This document shows, in pieces, positions 49,747-62,240 of a stretch of DNA of 64,000 bases. Each line of letters opens with the position of its first letter. The stretch's first letter is position 1. The translations under genes and the position numbers were made by a program. The stretch is from contig NC_026655.2 of assembly GCF_000004075.3 (NCBI RefSeq), forward strand, positions 31,543,489 to 31,607,488, in the 5' to 3' direction. Under the pieces are notes generated by a model. It ran no database searches. It was not told where the DNA came from and was given only the letters and a program-made list of their open reading frames with translations. The stretch is from Cucumis sativus. Taxonomy: Eukaryota; Streptophyta; Magnoliopsida; Cucurbitales; Cucurbitaceae.

Positions 49747-52700
49747 GCTTGTGGTCAAAGAATCACCTTGCTTTTTTGACCCTTGCAGGGATTTTCAAAT
49801 CCCAAACGAACAGATTGAGCTTTTAATTTGAAATACAAATGAATGAATGGCATTGATAAAGTGTTAAATTGGCTGGCTTCCAACACAACAGTTGGCTAAT
49901 ATTTAATTCACCATTAGAACAAAGTGGGTGAGAAATGAAGAAACACTGCAGAGTCTCTCAATTATTTATTTGTATTATTTTCTGAACGAATTAAGGAGCC
50001 CTGAATTTTGGGATTGAGACTGATAATAATAATAATTCTCCTGTTCTGCTTTAATTTGAACATTTTTTTTTATGCCTGTCAATACAATATATTATTGTTT
50101 GTTGTAGTACAAATAGGGAGCTTTGTGCATGCACTATTAGTAGCAATTCACCAAAACTTTGCATAAAGTGTTCTTAAAAGAGCCCTCTTTTCTTTTATTG
50201 GAAAATAATATATATATCTTTTTAGTTTAGAGTAATTTTTATTCCTTCCTCACTCTCTAAAAATGTTACTTTTTAGTCTATAAGTTTTAACCTTGCTTTT
50301 CTCTCTCTCTCCAAATACTTACTTTTTGCATTTTGTCATAATGTTTACTAATTAATTAAAAAAATTATAATTAATTAAGTTTTAATATTAATTTCTTAAG
50401 TTTTAATATTTTTCCTTTAAACTAAACTTAAAATTTTAGAGGTTAAAGCTAAACCCTTAAATTTGGTGTTTTGAAAAAAGTCGAGGTTAAAAATACAAAT
50501 CTGAAAATCTAAGATCAAAATAAAATAAACCTTATATGTTAGAGATAAAATTGTATCATTTTGAAATCTAAGTATTAAATAGAAATCAAACTCAAAAATT
50601 AAGAACTAAAATTGCAACAGTTTCTAAATTTTAAGAATAAAGAAAAAATAAATTTACTGTTTTGTTTTAAAAGGTTATTTTAACAATACTGTTTTTAATA
50701 GAAAAATCAACTGCCAAGTGCCTAAGATAAAATCTCTATTGTTGACATCAATTACAATTTGTTCTTACAATCTAAAAATTATAATAAATTTTCAGGCCCT
50801 ATTACTTATACTAATTCTACTAAGTCTTACTTAAAAATGGATGAAAAAATGAATATTTATTAAGTTAAATGTGAAGGTTAATCTAGATGGTCGACTATCA
50901 AATTATACGATTGTTTGGTTAAGTATGAAATTCAACCCAAAGGGTTGGTCATGAAACTATCAAGTTTCTTCGAGAGACCAACCTAGAGGGGTGGCCATAG
51001 AAACCATGAGTACGAGGTCCAACTCATAGGAACAACCATAAGATTGAAGAAGGCACCCCTACGAAAGAAGAGATTAGGCCTAAGTTGTACTTTTGAAATT
51101 TTCCACATGCTTAACTCATTGGTGGAATAAACCTACAAAACCTATTTCTATATAATTGAAAGGGCTCATAACAATCATAACAATTAATATACACTAAAAT
51201 ACATATGAACTTCTATACTTTCTGGCTCTCTCTAAATGGTCAAAGACTTGATCGTCGAATAGTTGGTGGCAAAGCACCACAATTGTGGACTTTTTCTATA
51301 TTGCATGTTATTTTATGGAGTGTTTGTTTGATGATTTGTTTAAATTAATTATATTTAGATATTATTTAACTTTATTTATTTGTATGTTAGAAAAATTATT
51401 AGAATTTCACGTGGTTTTTGATGTACTAATCAGCTATGAAATGGAATTTATTCCATGAAGATTTAGGTAGGTGGTATTTTTTTAAAAAAGAAAAAAAAAG
51501 AAGCAAAGCTTGTAATGTAAATTCATTTATGTGTGTTTAATTTAAAATGTGATAAATTCTCCCGCCCACTCAATTTGAAATAAGCTTTTTATACACTAAA
51601 AAAAAAATTCAATCTTCTTCCCTAACAATGTTGTGAATTTTTAAAATTATTATCCGTAAAATAATAAAATTCAAAATTTTGCCAAAATCTATTCACCTAT
51701 CGGATTTGATTCTCAACAAAATTTTACAATTTTAAGTTTTAGATTAACAACTAATATATTCTAAATTACTTTCCTCTTAGCTAATCCTTTACTTATATAT
51801 ATTCCATGGTAGTTTTTCTTTTCGATATCTTTCTTAAAACTAAAATTATGTGTTCCAATAAATTTTCAAAATCAAACATAACAACTAAAATACAATAGCT
51901 TTAAACCTTTAAGTTTGCGGGATATATATGTTTACTCAATTAATCAAAACAGGAGTTGGGTTGGTTGATTTTGAAACCTAAAACTATTTGTGTGCATTGA
52001 TACAGCTTGCTCATATTTTAGCTGAGGATTGTTAGCTATATATAGTTTTATCCCATTCAATAAGTTTCAAGCACATATATACAACATTTTAAAAGTTTAA
52101 AAAGGAACTTGACATGAACTAGAGATTGTGTCTTCCATTCACATGTAAAAAATGTTGGTGTTAACGTTTGGTTGCTTGAGAGTCATATATCTATTGAACA
52201 AAGGTTCTGTTAAAAATAGAGGCCAGGAGATGGGTGTTATCTCCTCAGCACACAAAGCTATGATGAACCGACAGTCTTCTATTGTCTCTTCCCCTATCCG
52301 AGTGGTTTACTATGGCTATGTCTCGTGGTTTTGTGGCTGTGTCTGTTTTCCTAAAAAGAAAGTCTCACCATTGGTGTATGAATGCCAAAGAGCTTTTACG
52401 CAAAGCCCTAGAAGGAAAACAAGTACGCCTGAATCAAAAAGCTGCCCTGCATCCCCATCTTTGATTATTAACTAAAAGGAAAATAGTGTGCTTTTTCCAA
52501 GGCATCACCATCAAAATGTTGAACTTTAACAACACATTTTCCTGGTAACAGAACCACATCCTCCTGAAATATACCCAAATTCAACACACACACATCCTAT
52601 ACCACCACACAATCTTAGAGCAGTTAAAAGACAATAGCCAGAAGTGCATAAAAATATATTCATTATTCGTGCAAGGGAGCCATAAACATCTAATGTCACA

Positions 52701-52809
52701 AAACCACAGTTCGATAGAAGATCCACATGGGCTCTGCTCCTTATCATAATAGTTCATCAGCTAGAAAATACATAGAAGGCCAAACATACAACTAAAAGAT
52801 TGGAGTCAA
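49747..52809. other. Intergenic between ROP and peroxiredoxin genes
   Basis: Mostly AT-rich. At about 50870-51120 a less AT-biased segment (phrases like 'agagaccaacctagaggggt' and 'ggttggtcatgaaactatca') looks like a dispersed repeat fragment without coding domains. A short open frame at 52152-52475 is listed separately. From about 52500 the sequence is probably the 3' UTR of the peroxiredoxin gene. Confidence 0.45.
52152..52475 (+). other. Short open frame of uncertain reality
   Basis: A 107-codon frame overlaps a second frame at 52282-52464 ending RLNQKAALHPHL. Local base composition is less AT-rich than the surroundings, and both frames have protein-like stretches. I recognise no family, see no splice context that settles the frame, and cannot exclude a gene fragment or a short peptide gene. 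Confidence 0.15.
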
Positions 52810-54822
52810 TCAAAGAGCCTTGAGGATGTCCTCAGCTCCGGAGACTGTAAATTCTCCACCGGACTCGATATTTGCAGCTTTGACCCTGAGACTATCAACT
52901 AAGAGAGAGAAACGTTTGGATCGAACGCCAAGTCCCTTTTCTGAAAGATCGAGCTCCAGGCCGAGAGCGTGTGTATATGCTGCAGAGCCGTCTGCAAGGA
53001 ACTTGACATGCTTGTTCTCAGGGTAAGTCTTGGCCCATGCCTTCATCACAAAGGGGTCATTGACTGCATCCAACAGAAACAAAACTATCATTACCTAACA
53101 TATAAAAAATCTGTAACTCCGGAGTTTATTAGCTAAGTTCTTTGAAAATTATTTGACAAAAGAAACTTGTTGACTAAGATGTTTCAGAAGAACAAAGAGA
53201 TAAAAAAAATTTGTTTAGGGTGCTCTCATCAACCCTTTAAACTATAATATTGACGTACAACGACTAATTTAATAACAACCTCGTTAATTTTGGCTTAACC
53301 TTTCACGAAAGGCCATGTTCAGTATCTTGCATATACAAGTCAAGTCAAGGGTCAATCTTTTTCTTCCATTTTTTTTTTGGGAATATGTATAGATGATCAA
53401 CTCCATAAAACTAAGGAGATGTTCTATTCATTGAAGAACAGAATCCAAATTAAGTGTTTGAGTTGAAACTCTCCCTAAGATCTATACATTGTTCCCGCTC
53501 ATGGTTTGACCAATAAACAAATAAGGAGAATAAGCATGTAATTTTAACAATTTGATCATCATTTTGACCAGAAAGGGCAAGCATATCAATAAAGCTAAAT
53601 AGAATTGTCTCATTTCAAGGTTGAGAAATAGCACAAAAAAAGTTTTATCCTTCACACTTGCTTCGCTAGGTACATCTTGATGCCAGACCAAAATAAGATA
53701 AAAACCTTTCACTTCTTTTGATAGCACCTCAAATCACCAACTTTTTGGGTTTTCTAACGGAAATCTCGGCCACAATGAGGACTGAATGGAATAAAAAATG
53801 GAGAGAGTAAAGAAGTGAAAGTTTTGGTTCATTGTCAATGCTATATGTATGGTCAGTTTTTCTCGAGGAGGGAAAGTCGATCACCCTATATTTCCTTATT
53901 TAATTTTTTTTAATAAAAAACCTCACATTTATCTTTTGTCCAAAAAAAATCTCAAAAACCTCTTCAATTTCTCAACAACTCCCAAATCTTAATTAGAAAA
54001 TCGAAACAATAAAATCTTAACAACTTTCATTTCGTAAGTCCTACCTTGGTCTAGTAATTTTCACGAGAATAAAATAGATAGTTCAAATGTGTCAAAAGTT
54101 TTGTTTTGGCCTTTTTTTTTTTTTTTTTTAAAAATGATTTTAATACATTCTTGCTCTGTAGGTTAAGAAATAAAGGCATTAGGAATGGAAAATACTTCAA
54201 CTCATCCTTCTAGTGGAAAAACACACCAATAGCACAGACTCATAAAACTCCAAATAGTGGCAGTTCCTAGAATGACATAACACAAACCAACATTCACAGA
54301 GATCAAATTTCATTGATCAAACTTCCAACCTGCGATAATTTACATCTAGAGAATTAAAAAACAAGGAATCAGTAATTGTTCAAACCCTATGTAGATCACT
54401 AAAACTATCACAAAATGTAATTTGAAGTTAAATTAGAGAAGCATACCGCTAATTAGTAGAATCTCATCAATGCCCTTCGCCTTAAGTTTGTCACCACTCT
54501 CAATAAACCCCGGTACATGCTTCATACTGAAACCAAACAAGTTATTACTCGACGAAAGTTTAAAAAAGACGAACCCCAGAAAGATCCACAAGAAAAGAAG
54601 CAGAAATTGGAATCCAATAGCTCTGGGATCGGATGATCTCAAAGAAGAGAAGCATAGAGGGGTATACCTGCAAGTAGGAGTAAAAGCGCCGGGTACTCCA
54701 AAGAGAACAACCTTCTTGCCGGAGGCAAGAGAGTGCATGGAGGCTTGTTGAAGCTGATCATCTTGGTCGAAGTAAGCCAGGGTGCCGTCAGGCAAAGTAT
54801 CTCCAACAGCAATGGGAGCCAT
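52810..54822 (-). CDS. PRXIIB: Type II peroxiredoxin (cytosolic PRXIIB type)
   Basis: Thiol peroxidase that reduces hydrogen peroxide and alkyl hydroperoxides, recycled by glutaredoxin or thioredoxin. Three exons: 54668-54822, 54447-54526, 52810-53063; 489 nt, 162 residues, the standard length for the cytosolic form. No transit peptide: it starts MAPIAVGDTLPDGTLAYFDQ. The peroxidatic site GVPGAFTPTC puts Cys at residue 51. The later signature VNDPFVMKAWAKTYPENKHV and the C-terminal GGEFTVSGAEDILKAL are family-typical. Unusually, the segment that in PRXIIB proteins reads EI(I/L)C(F/I)S reads EILLIS here (codons CTA CTA), so the resolving cysteine near residue 76 is absent and Cys51 is the only cysteine. 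All splice sites are canonical and nothing else is broken. Confidence 0.94.
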
Positions 54823-56959
54823 TTCACGTGGATTCGGATGACTAGAGGTGAAAAGAAGTAAGGGAGAGGTGTGAATTGTGTGGATTTACAATAGAGGCAG
54901 ATGGTTACTTATAGTGATGGAGTGACCCAAAGAAAAGCGGACTTCAAGCAATCTGTTTAACTCTATTTCATTCTACATTTGATTCCGTTACTATCTAATT
55001 TTGGCAACTTACGTTTTTTTTCTTCTTTTTTTTTTTCATTTTTGATTTGTAATTCTTATGTTTTATATTTTGCTAAATTTGACTATTTTTTCATTTTACT
55101 TTTCATACCATTACGTAATATCAATTTCAAATTCTCTATATTCCTATGTACTTCCTATTCAATAGAAGAAGTGTTTGTTAAAATATGATTAATGAAACAT
55201 TATGATGTGAAATTTCTTAATCCAATATATCTCTAATATCAATTATGGTAATTAGGTTGTGTAGGACGAGACATTAGAGAACATATGTCCTAATGTTAGT
55301 GTTTCGAGAGTGTGGAGTTTATGGATGTTTGCAATCTATGGTGTTGGGTTATTTTAATTTGGAGTCGACAATGGTTTAGTACTATTGGTTTAGTTTATTT
55401 TGCAAATATGAGATATTAAGGACTTAGTTTTTTTCTTTTTCTTTTTTTTGTTAATTGCATATGTGAGGTTGAAGTTTACTATAATTTCAATGTTAATATA
55501 AAAAAGACATTTGATATTTGTTGTGATAATGGACTACAACTGAAGAAAGAAGGTGTTGTTGAGTAAAAAGAAAGAAACTTATGTAAAATTGTACTTGCTC
55601 GACCCATCCTAGAAGCTTGAAGTTGGTTGAGGACTTTAAAAGTTTTGAAACATAAATAGAAAATAGAAGTTGTTAAACTTTTCAAGGAGTTCATAGTGTG
55701 TAGAACCCAAGCGAATGTGACTAAATACATGAGTTGAGGCAAGGATGCAAGATGCTGAACATGTAAGTTACTCAAAGAATGGATGCACTAGTTTACTCAA
55801 AGAATGGAGATCTTAGTTTAAGGTTCATTTTGGCCATTGCGTGCTTTCTTGAATTGCAACTAAGAAAGGAGTTGTATGTTTTCATGATAAAAAGGAAGAA
55901 TACATCAAAGATGTATTGAATTTTACAAATATCAATTACTCTGGTTAAGTGACTTACATGTTAACATCATCACCAATTTTATTTGAAGTGTACTTTGTGT
56001 TTGGTGCGTTATTGTTAAGAAATTTTGTTTGCAACTATGGGCAAGAATTAATTAAAAAAAAAACTTTTGAAAATATGGAGAGTTTTTCATAAAGCGAAAT
56101 TGTTGAGCTTATGGTTTATCGGTAGTGTTGAAGGATCAAGTAAATCATTATCATGACAAAGGTGTTCAAGAGCAACCATGGAACTTAATAATGAACTTGT
56201 GAAAAATAATTCAAGACTAAAGCTAGTTTTGTAGAGTTGGGAATAAGCAACCTTTCGAGACACAAGTTTCTAAGGTGGGGAGATTGTAGTAGGGGGTGAT
56301 CATCAAAAATCGCCACAAAAAACTAACTCAATCAATTTACAAGAGGAGAAATCGATCATTGACCGCACAACAGTTTAAATTAATCAACCTAATAACTAGT
56401 TGATTTCAGTCAGTTCGGTTTTCCTAGTCAAGATGAAGAAAGAAGTGAAATCTCAAGACTAATATCAGTGTTTCTTGACCAAGATGAAGAAAGAAATGGA
56501 GCCTCAGAGTTAGTTTTGATGTTTCTCGATCGAAAATGAATGACAAAAAGCTTTAGAGATTGAGTCATCAGGCTAATCCGATGCTTGTTCGGCCGAGATG
56601 GAAGACAAATAAGTTAAGAAGCCTAGAACTCGGGCCATCTCAGGGTCAAGTTCGGTCGAGATTGAAAATAGAGAAGTTACATTGATAATGCAATCCTAAT
56701 CCCCAATACAAAGATCCAAACTATTAACATAGTAAAAACTTTTGAAATAAGAAACTAACACTTCATTATACTAATTTAGATCAACCAAAAGAAAGTTAGG
56801 ATTAGATAACCTCTTAGATCAAAGATCTAAAAACAAGGTCTGAAAATCTTGTTCTAAATTGAGTCACTCCATAATCAAACTTAATCAAGGTTAGATTGAA
56901 TGACTTGCATGCATTCTATCACAAGAATTGCAAATTAAGGGAAAACTCTCAAATGAGAT
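54823..56959. other. Intergenic, degenerate repeat DNA
   Basis: The first few hundred bases are the peroxiredoxin promoter. From about 55240 to 56300 the sequence is low-complexity and retroelement-like. A purine-rich ctaaggtggggagattgtag near 56270-56290 resembles a polypurine tract next to an LTR. From 56405 to 56680 is a degenerate tandem repeat. No intact gene is seen. Confidence 0.4.
56405..56680. repeat. Degenerate tandem repeat, about 60 bp, four to five units
   Basis: Units begin with a tcagt/gatg phrase followed by ttc-ttgxccxagatg-aagaxa, for example near 56407, 56466, 56517, 56578 and 56638. Shared words include 'tcaagatgaagaaagaa', 'ccaagatgaagaaagaaa', 'ccgagatggaagaca' and 'tcgagattgaaaata'. 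Identity between units is moderate. Such arrays are common inside LTRs. Confidence 0.6.
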
Positions 56960-58028
56960 TTTAAATTGCATTCATAAAAAATCTCTTTAAGTTCTTTGAA
57001 GGATTTCTCTTGCTTTTCTCCCCATTCAAAGGCAACTTGCTTTTTCACTAAATCATTCAATGATGCAGTTATAGTACTAAAGTTTTTTATGAATCTTCTA
57101 TAGAAGCTAGCAAGACCATAAAAAGTCCTATCCTCATTTGCATTTTTGGCTGTTGGTCATTCTCTAATTGCCTTAAGTTTCTCTTTATCTACTTTGACTC
57201 CATTTTTACCCCCTATGAAGCCAAGAAAGTTAACATTTTCCATGCAAAAATTACACTTGCTTAAGTTAAAATAAAACCTCTCTAGTCTAAGTGTAATTAA
57301 AGTTACCTAACATGCTTCTCATGATTAATCAAAGTCTTTGAATAAATCAAAATATCATCAAAGTAAACAACAACAAATGTTTCCAAAAATTCTCTTAAAA
57401 CATGATTCATTAAACACATAAATGTACTAGGAGCATTAGTTAAACCAAAAGGCATAACAAGCCATTCATACAAACCAAATTTAGTTTTGAAGACAGTTTT
57501 TCATTCATCCCCTTCATGCATTCTAATTTGATGATATCTGGACTTCAAATCAATTATTGTAAAGAAACATGAACCATGCAATTCATCAAGCATATCAACT
57601 AGTCTGGAAATTGGATGATGATACTTTACAGTGATTTTGTTGATGGTCCAATAGTCCGCACACATGCACCAAGTTCCATCCTTCTTTGGCACTAATTAAA
57701 TCGGTACAAAACATGGACTTAAACTTTCGCGTACATACCCCTTCTCCTTGAGCTCCTCCACTTGCCATTGAATATCTTTTATCTCAGTTGGATTTTCTCT
57801 ATAGGTTGGCCTATTTGGAATGGTAGCCCGAGGAATCAACTCTATCTTGTGCTCAATACCTCTAATAGGTGGTAATCCTTTAGGAGCTTCATCTTGAAAT
57901 ACTTTTTCAAATTCCTGCAAAAGAGATTGAAACACACTAGGCAAAAACAAGTTGTTAACATTAGAGGTCAAAAACCCTTCCTTATACCGTACAAAGATTG
58001 ATTTTTGGAAAAACATTGCCCTTCCCAC
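56960..58028 (-). pseudogene. Ty3/gypsy retrotransposon pol relic (reverse transcriptase, start of RNase H)
   Basis: Read on the minus strand it shows, in order: LPPIRGIEHKIELIPRA (the usual start of gypsy RT), [68 protein letters not shown], the catalytic [13 protein letters not shown], then a FLGFIGGKNGVKVDKEK connection segment and a FEWGEKQEKSFKELKE start of RNase H. In-frame stops at 57696-57698 and 57501-57503 (a TGA where the family has Trp), plus a frame shift near 57290, kill it. No integrase, LTR or primer-binding site was found next to it. Confidence 0.85.
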
Positions 58029-61000
58029 TTTTTTTCACTTTTGCCAAACAACTCACCTTACCTCTTTTTTATTTTATTTATTTATTTATTATTTATTTTG
58101 CTTTTCACTTTTCACTCTACTTTTTTTTTCTTGTAGATTTTTATGTAACTTTTCGCTCGACTCTTTTTTTTTTCTCTCTCTAACTTTAATTGATAAGAAA
58201 ATACATCCTTCGAACATAAAGGAACATGAGTTATTTTTTCTCCATCTTTTATAAAAGAATACCTATTTAAGTACCCATCATGGTTCTTTTGTTTGGACAA
58301 TCACGAGCAACTGTTTACTTTAATATTTAGAAGTTTATGAGTATTGATAAAATTTGAAATTAGATTGAAAATGGTAATTTAGTTAGATATGTTAAAGTTT
58401 GAATAGAAAAAATGATAATAAATATGAGTTAATTAAAGTAATTAAGATGTATATAGTTGAGTGAGTAAATTGGAAAATTTAAGAATGAAAGGGAAAAAGA
58501 AATTGTTAGTTTGAAAGGTTAAGAGCGTAGGAGGAGGACCGTTGGAATGGGTGTAGTCTTCAATTGTTCTCATTTATTTAATCTCTTTTTCTTGTAGTAA
58601 ATTAATTTATTATTGTAAATGAATATACATTATCGAAATTACAAAATCACCCTCCACAATGTTGACTTTGAATTGTTCACTTCAATATTTTGAAATTTGA
58701 ACCCCAACATGTAAACAAAATACTATTTCTTTATTTCTTTATTTATTTATGTTTTTAACAAAGAAAAAGGATAGTCACTAATTTCTTTATTTTATCATTT
58801 CAACCCAGAAAAAGAATACTCACATTTTCTTTATTTTTATGAATTTCTCAAAAACTTTATGAATTGTTTTTTCAATACGAATAAAATACTAAGGTTAAAA
58901 ATGTAATATTGGAAATAGAAATAGAAAGTAAAATTCGAAGAGTTGAAGCATATAGAGTCGAAACTTAAGGATAAAAATAATAATTTTATATTAATTAAGA
59001 AAAATAATATCGAAAGATAATCTCGAGGCGGCTGTTCATAAATAATAAATTCACAAAGTTGAATGGGTACATGTTTAGTAGGCCATCTTCAATTATGTTT
59101 TCAAAAACTATTTTCCAAATTTTGTAATACATTATAAAAACAATACAAATTTGAGTTTTTTTTTTCAACGCCTTATAAAACAATTTCGAAAATATAAAAA
59201 ATTTACATCCCACTATAAAAAAATATAAAAAATGTCCACAATTAATTGATTAGATTTGGCTACACAATATTAAAACAACAAATATATTATGTTAGGCTAT
59301 CAACTCAAATATTTTTCTTAAATTAAAATATGTTTTAATATAGTATTATTGTAAATCAAAGCTTTGTTTACTATTACAATAATGGTAGATAGATTGTCTA
59401 ATTTAATTAAGTTAAAGTTGAATTTAAGGTTTGCAAGTTAAAGGTAAACTTGATAAGAAAGGAAAATTAACTGAGTAGTATAAGATGAATATTTAACTTG
59501 GAAGAGAATACAGAAAGAGAAAAGTGGGTTAGTTCAGATAAATAAAAGGAAAGGAGAAAGATATGACATAGGTGCATGAGGTGGCAGAGATATTTACTTG
59601 TTAGGGAAACGAAATAAAGAAGAAGAGAAAAGGAAGAAAGATGAAAAGAGAAGCAAAAGAGCGAAAGATGTTGCAATTTTTTACAAAGTTTATGAACCAA
59701 TCTTAAGCTGAATCTGATGAGAAAGTGATGGAAATTGGAAGGGAAGACAGACCACTGGTTTTACATTCAAATTTGGAGAAAGCTTATTCAATTTTTTTCA
59801 CTATTCTTACAAAGAACGTTTGAGCCGAAAGTGATTGAGCCGAAAGTGATTGGCAATAGGTGAAATTTCACGTGGAAGCCGAGGGTTGCTGGAAATTGTG
59901 AATTAGGAGTAGTTTCTCTTTCAAGGGAATTCTAGTAACATACCCATTAGTTTTTAGATCATCAAACCTTCAAGTGAGTTGTAGAAGATTTAAAAACAAA
60001 TAGTTTAACGTAAATTTCACTCCATTTGATATTGAAGTTGGGAGTTTAATATGGAACTAAAATCGAAAAATAGAAAATAATTACGAATAACGAAATAAGT
60101 GATAGTTAATTGAGATTTCATGAGTTTATGTTATAATTATACCATATGTGTAATGGTAGATTTAGTTAAATCCCATAACTTTGTATTACTATTATCGTGC
60201 AAATGTAACTATATACTAGTTAATTATTAAAACATAGCTATGTTAGTGGATAAAAATAAGCTTTTTAATGAACAAAAAGAAATCAACTAAACCATATAAT
60301 TCAATTTGCACAAATACTCAATATTAGAAAACAAACGGTATTTGCAAAAATAGTAGAAACAAAGTTCAATCCACATATACAAAATTCCCTCGTTATTGAT
60401 ATATATTTGATATACTTGAGACACATATGATACACTTGTTATTTCTTGATACTCTTTTGTTAAACTTGATGCATCATGATACTCTTTAATACACTCGATA
60501 TCGTTTAATACATCTTATACTCTTTGTTACACTTGATTCTTCTTTATACATTTGACACCTTATAGGCCTTGATATACTTAAAGGCTTCATTGATAAGTTT
60601 GATACACTTGATGCACGTGATCATATGTGTTTGATACACTTGTTGTACTACAAATACACATAGTATTCTTCACTTATATACTTGATTGATTATATACACT
60701 TGATATGCTAGAAGTCTACTTATACACTTTATATAGTATTGATATACACTTGTAAACTTGGTTGATATACTTGATAATGATTCACTTTATTGATATGCTG
60801 ATATATTTTAGTAATATATTGCTAATATACTTGATAATGATACGTACTTAGTTATATCCTTCATATATTTAATAATACTATAATGAACTGCATAAAATTG
60901 AAAAAAAAATGAAAATCATGTAATACGTATATCAATCAACTAATACATATAATATAAGTAGGTCAAAATATTGATACAAAGTAAAATCAAAACAAAATCA

Positions 61001-62240
61001 ATGTTAAAAAATAAAACAAAACCATTTGAAATCAAATTCAACACAAAATATACATCAAAGAAAATAAAGAATAATCACAAACAAAACTAAATTACTTCGA
61101 TCTACAACCATAATATTTTATATTGCAATTAATGGCCATTGATATCTTAAAATCAAGATTAAGATCGAAAGAACAAATTGTTTTTTTTTTATAAGAAAGT
61201 ATTATTAAAGCGTTAAAGAGTGAGAGAATAAATAAGGAATGATTAGAACAATAAAAAGGATAGAAGAAATAAGTTATTGAAAGATAGTTTGAGAATAAAA
61301 ATAACAATATTCAAATCAAAATGTTTTAATTCGAATTTAAAATAATAAATTAATAAGATAATGAAAATTGTGAAGATATATTATAATTAAAATCATACAA
61401 GTGATATATAAATTAAGAATTGAATAATCTAAAAGCATTTTTTTAAAAAAATTAAAATGCGATAAACAAATCTAAGGTTGAATAACGTACATATTTTTAA
61501 AAAATTAAATATATTAAAACAGATCCAATACCATGAATATTCTAATATTCAAAACAAAGGAAAATTTGACTGATTTACTCTCCATTCAGTGAGGTTAAAA
61601 TCTCAAAATACATTGCATTTCAATCATTCCACTACTTTATCCATGATTTCGTTAAGTTTTATATTTCAAACTACTCAAAATTAAAATTCACATTATATAT
61701 GAATTACATTCAATATGCTACACATAACCTCTAGCCCTCTCAAAGAGTTAGAGGTTACTTGTTCTTGTGATATCATACCTTACATTTCCATATATTTCCA
61801 TATATTTCCATATTTAAATGTTCTTGAAATCTCCTTCTTAGGTTGGCTACCTAATATATTCACTCTAAATTTAATGTGCGATGTCTTTTTCTTTTTCTTT
61901 TTTTCGTTTTTGAAGCTCAACTGTAAGAAATATAAATATAGTCAGTATCATTATACTGAGTTTTGAGTTCGACTACAATTATATCTACTCTAAATTTACA
62001 AGAGAAGCTTTTCAATGGTTGATTGGTTCGGTTTCTTGGCTCATCCATGGCTGCACCACCTAAAAGTATTCTCAGACTTGACTGTACATACATTTCTCAA
62101 GAAAAATACATCACATATTTCTTATGCATGATTAAAGAATTAGTTGAAATAATTATAATTAAGTAAAAACTTATTTATTTTTACACTTTTGTATCAAAAT
62201 CACACTGTTTAAGATTGTTTTAGGCCATTCCTCTTTTCTG
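58029..62240. other. AT-rich intergenic desert
   Basis: Very AT-rich DNA without a recognisable gene. The first 200 bp may still be gypsy internal sequence. A stretch at 60400-60850 is a loose repeat of 'ttgatacactt'. A short ATATTTCC triplication lies at about 61788-61812. The last 300 bp are the 3' flank of the WD40 gene. Confidence 0.55.
60400..60850. repeat. Degenerate short repeat around 'ttgatacactt'
   Basis: The words 'gatacacttg', 'tatacacttg' and 'tgatactctt' recur every 15-40 bp. The same word family is present at 5690-6360 near the other end of the window, so the two belong to one dispersed satellite-like family. Confidence 0.6.
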
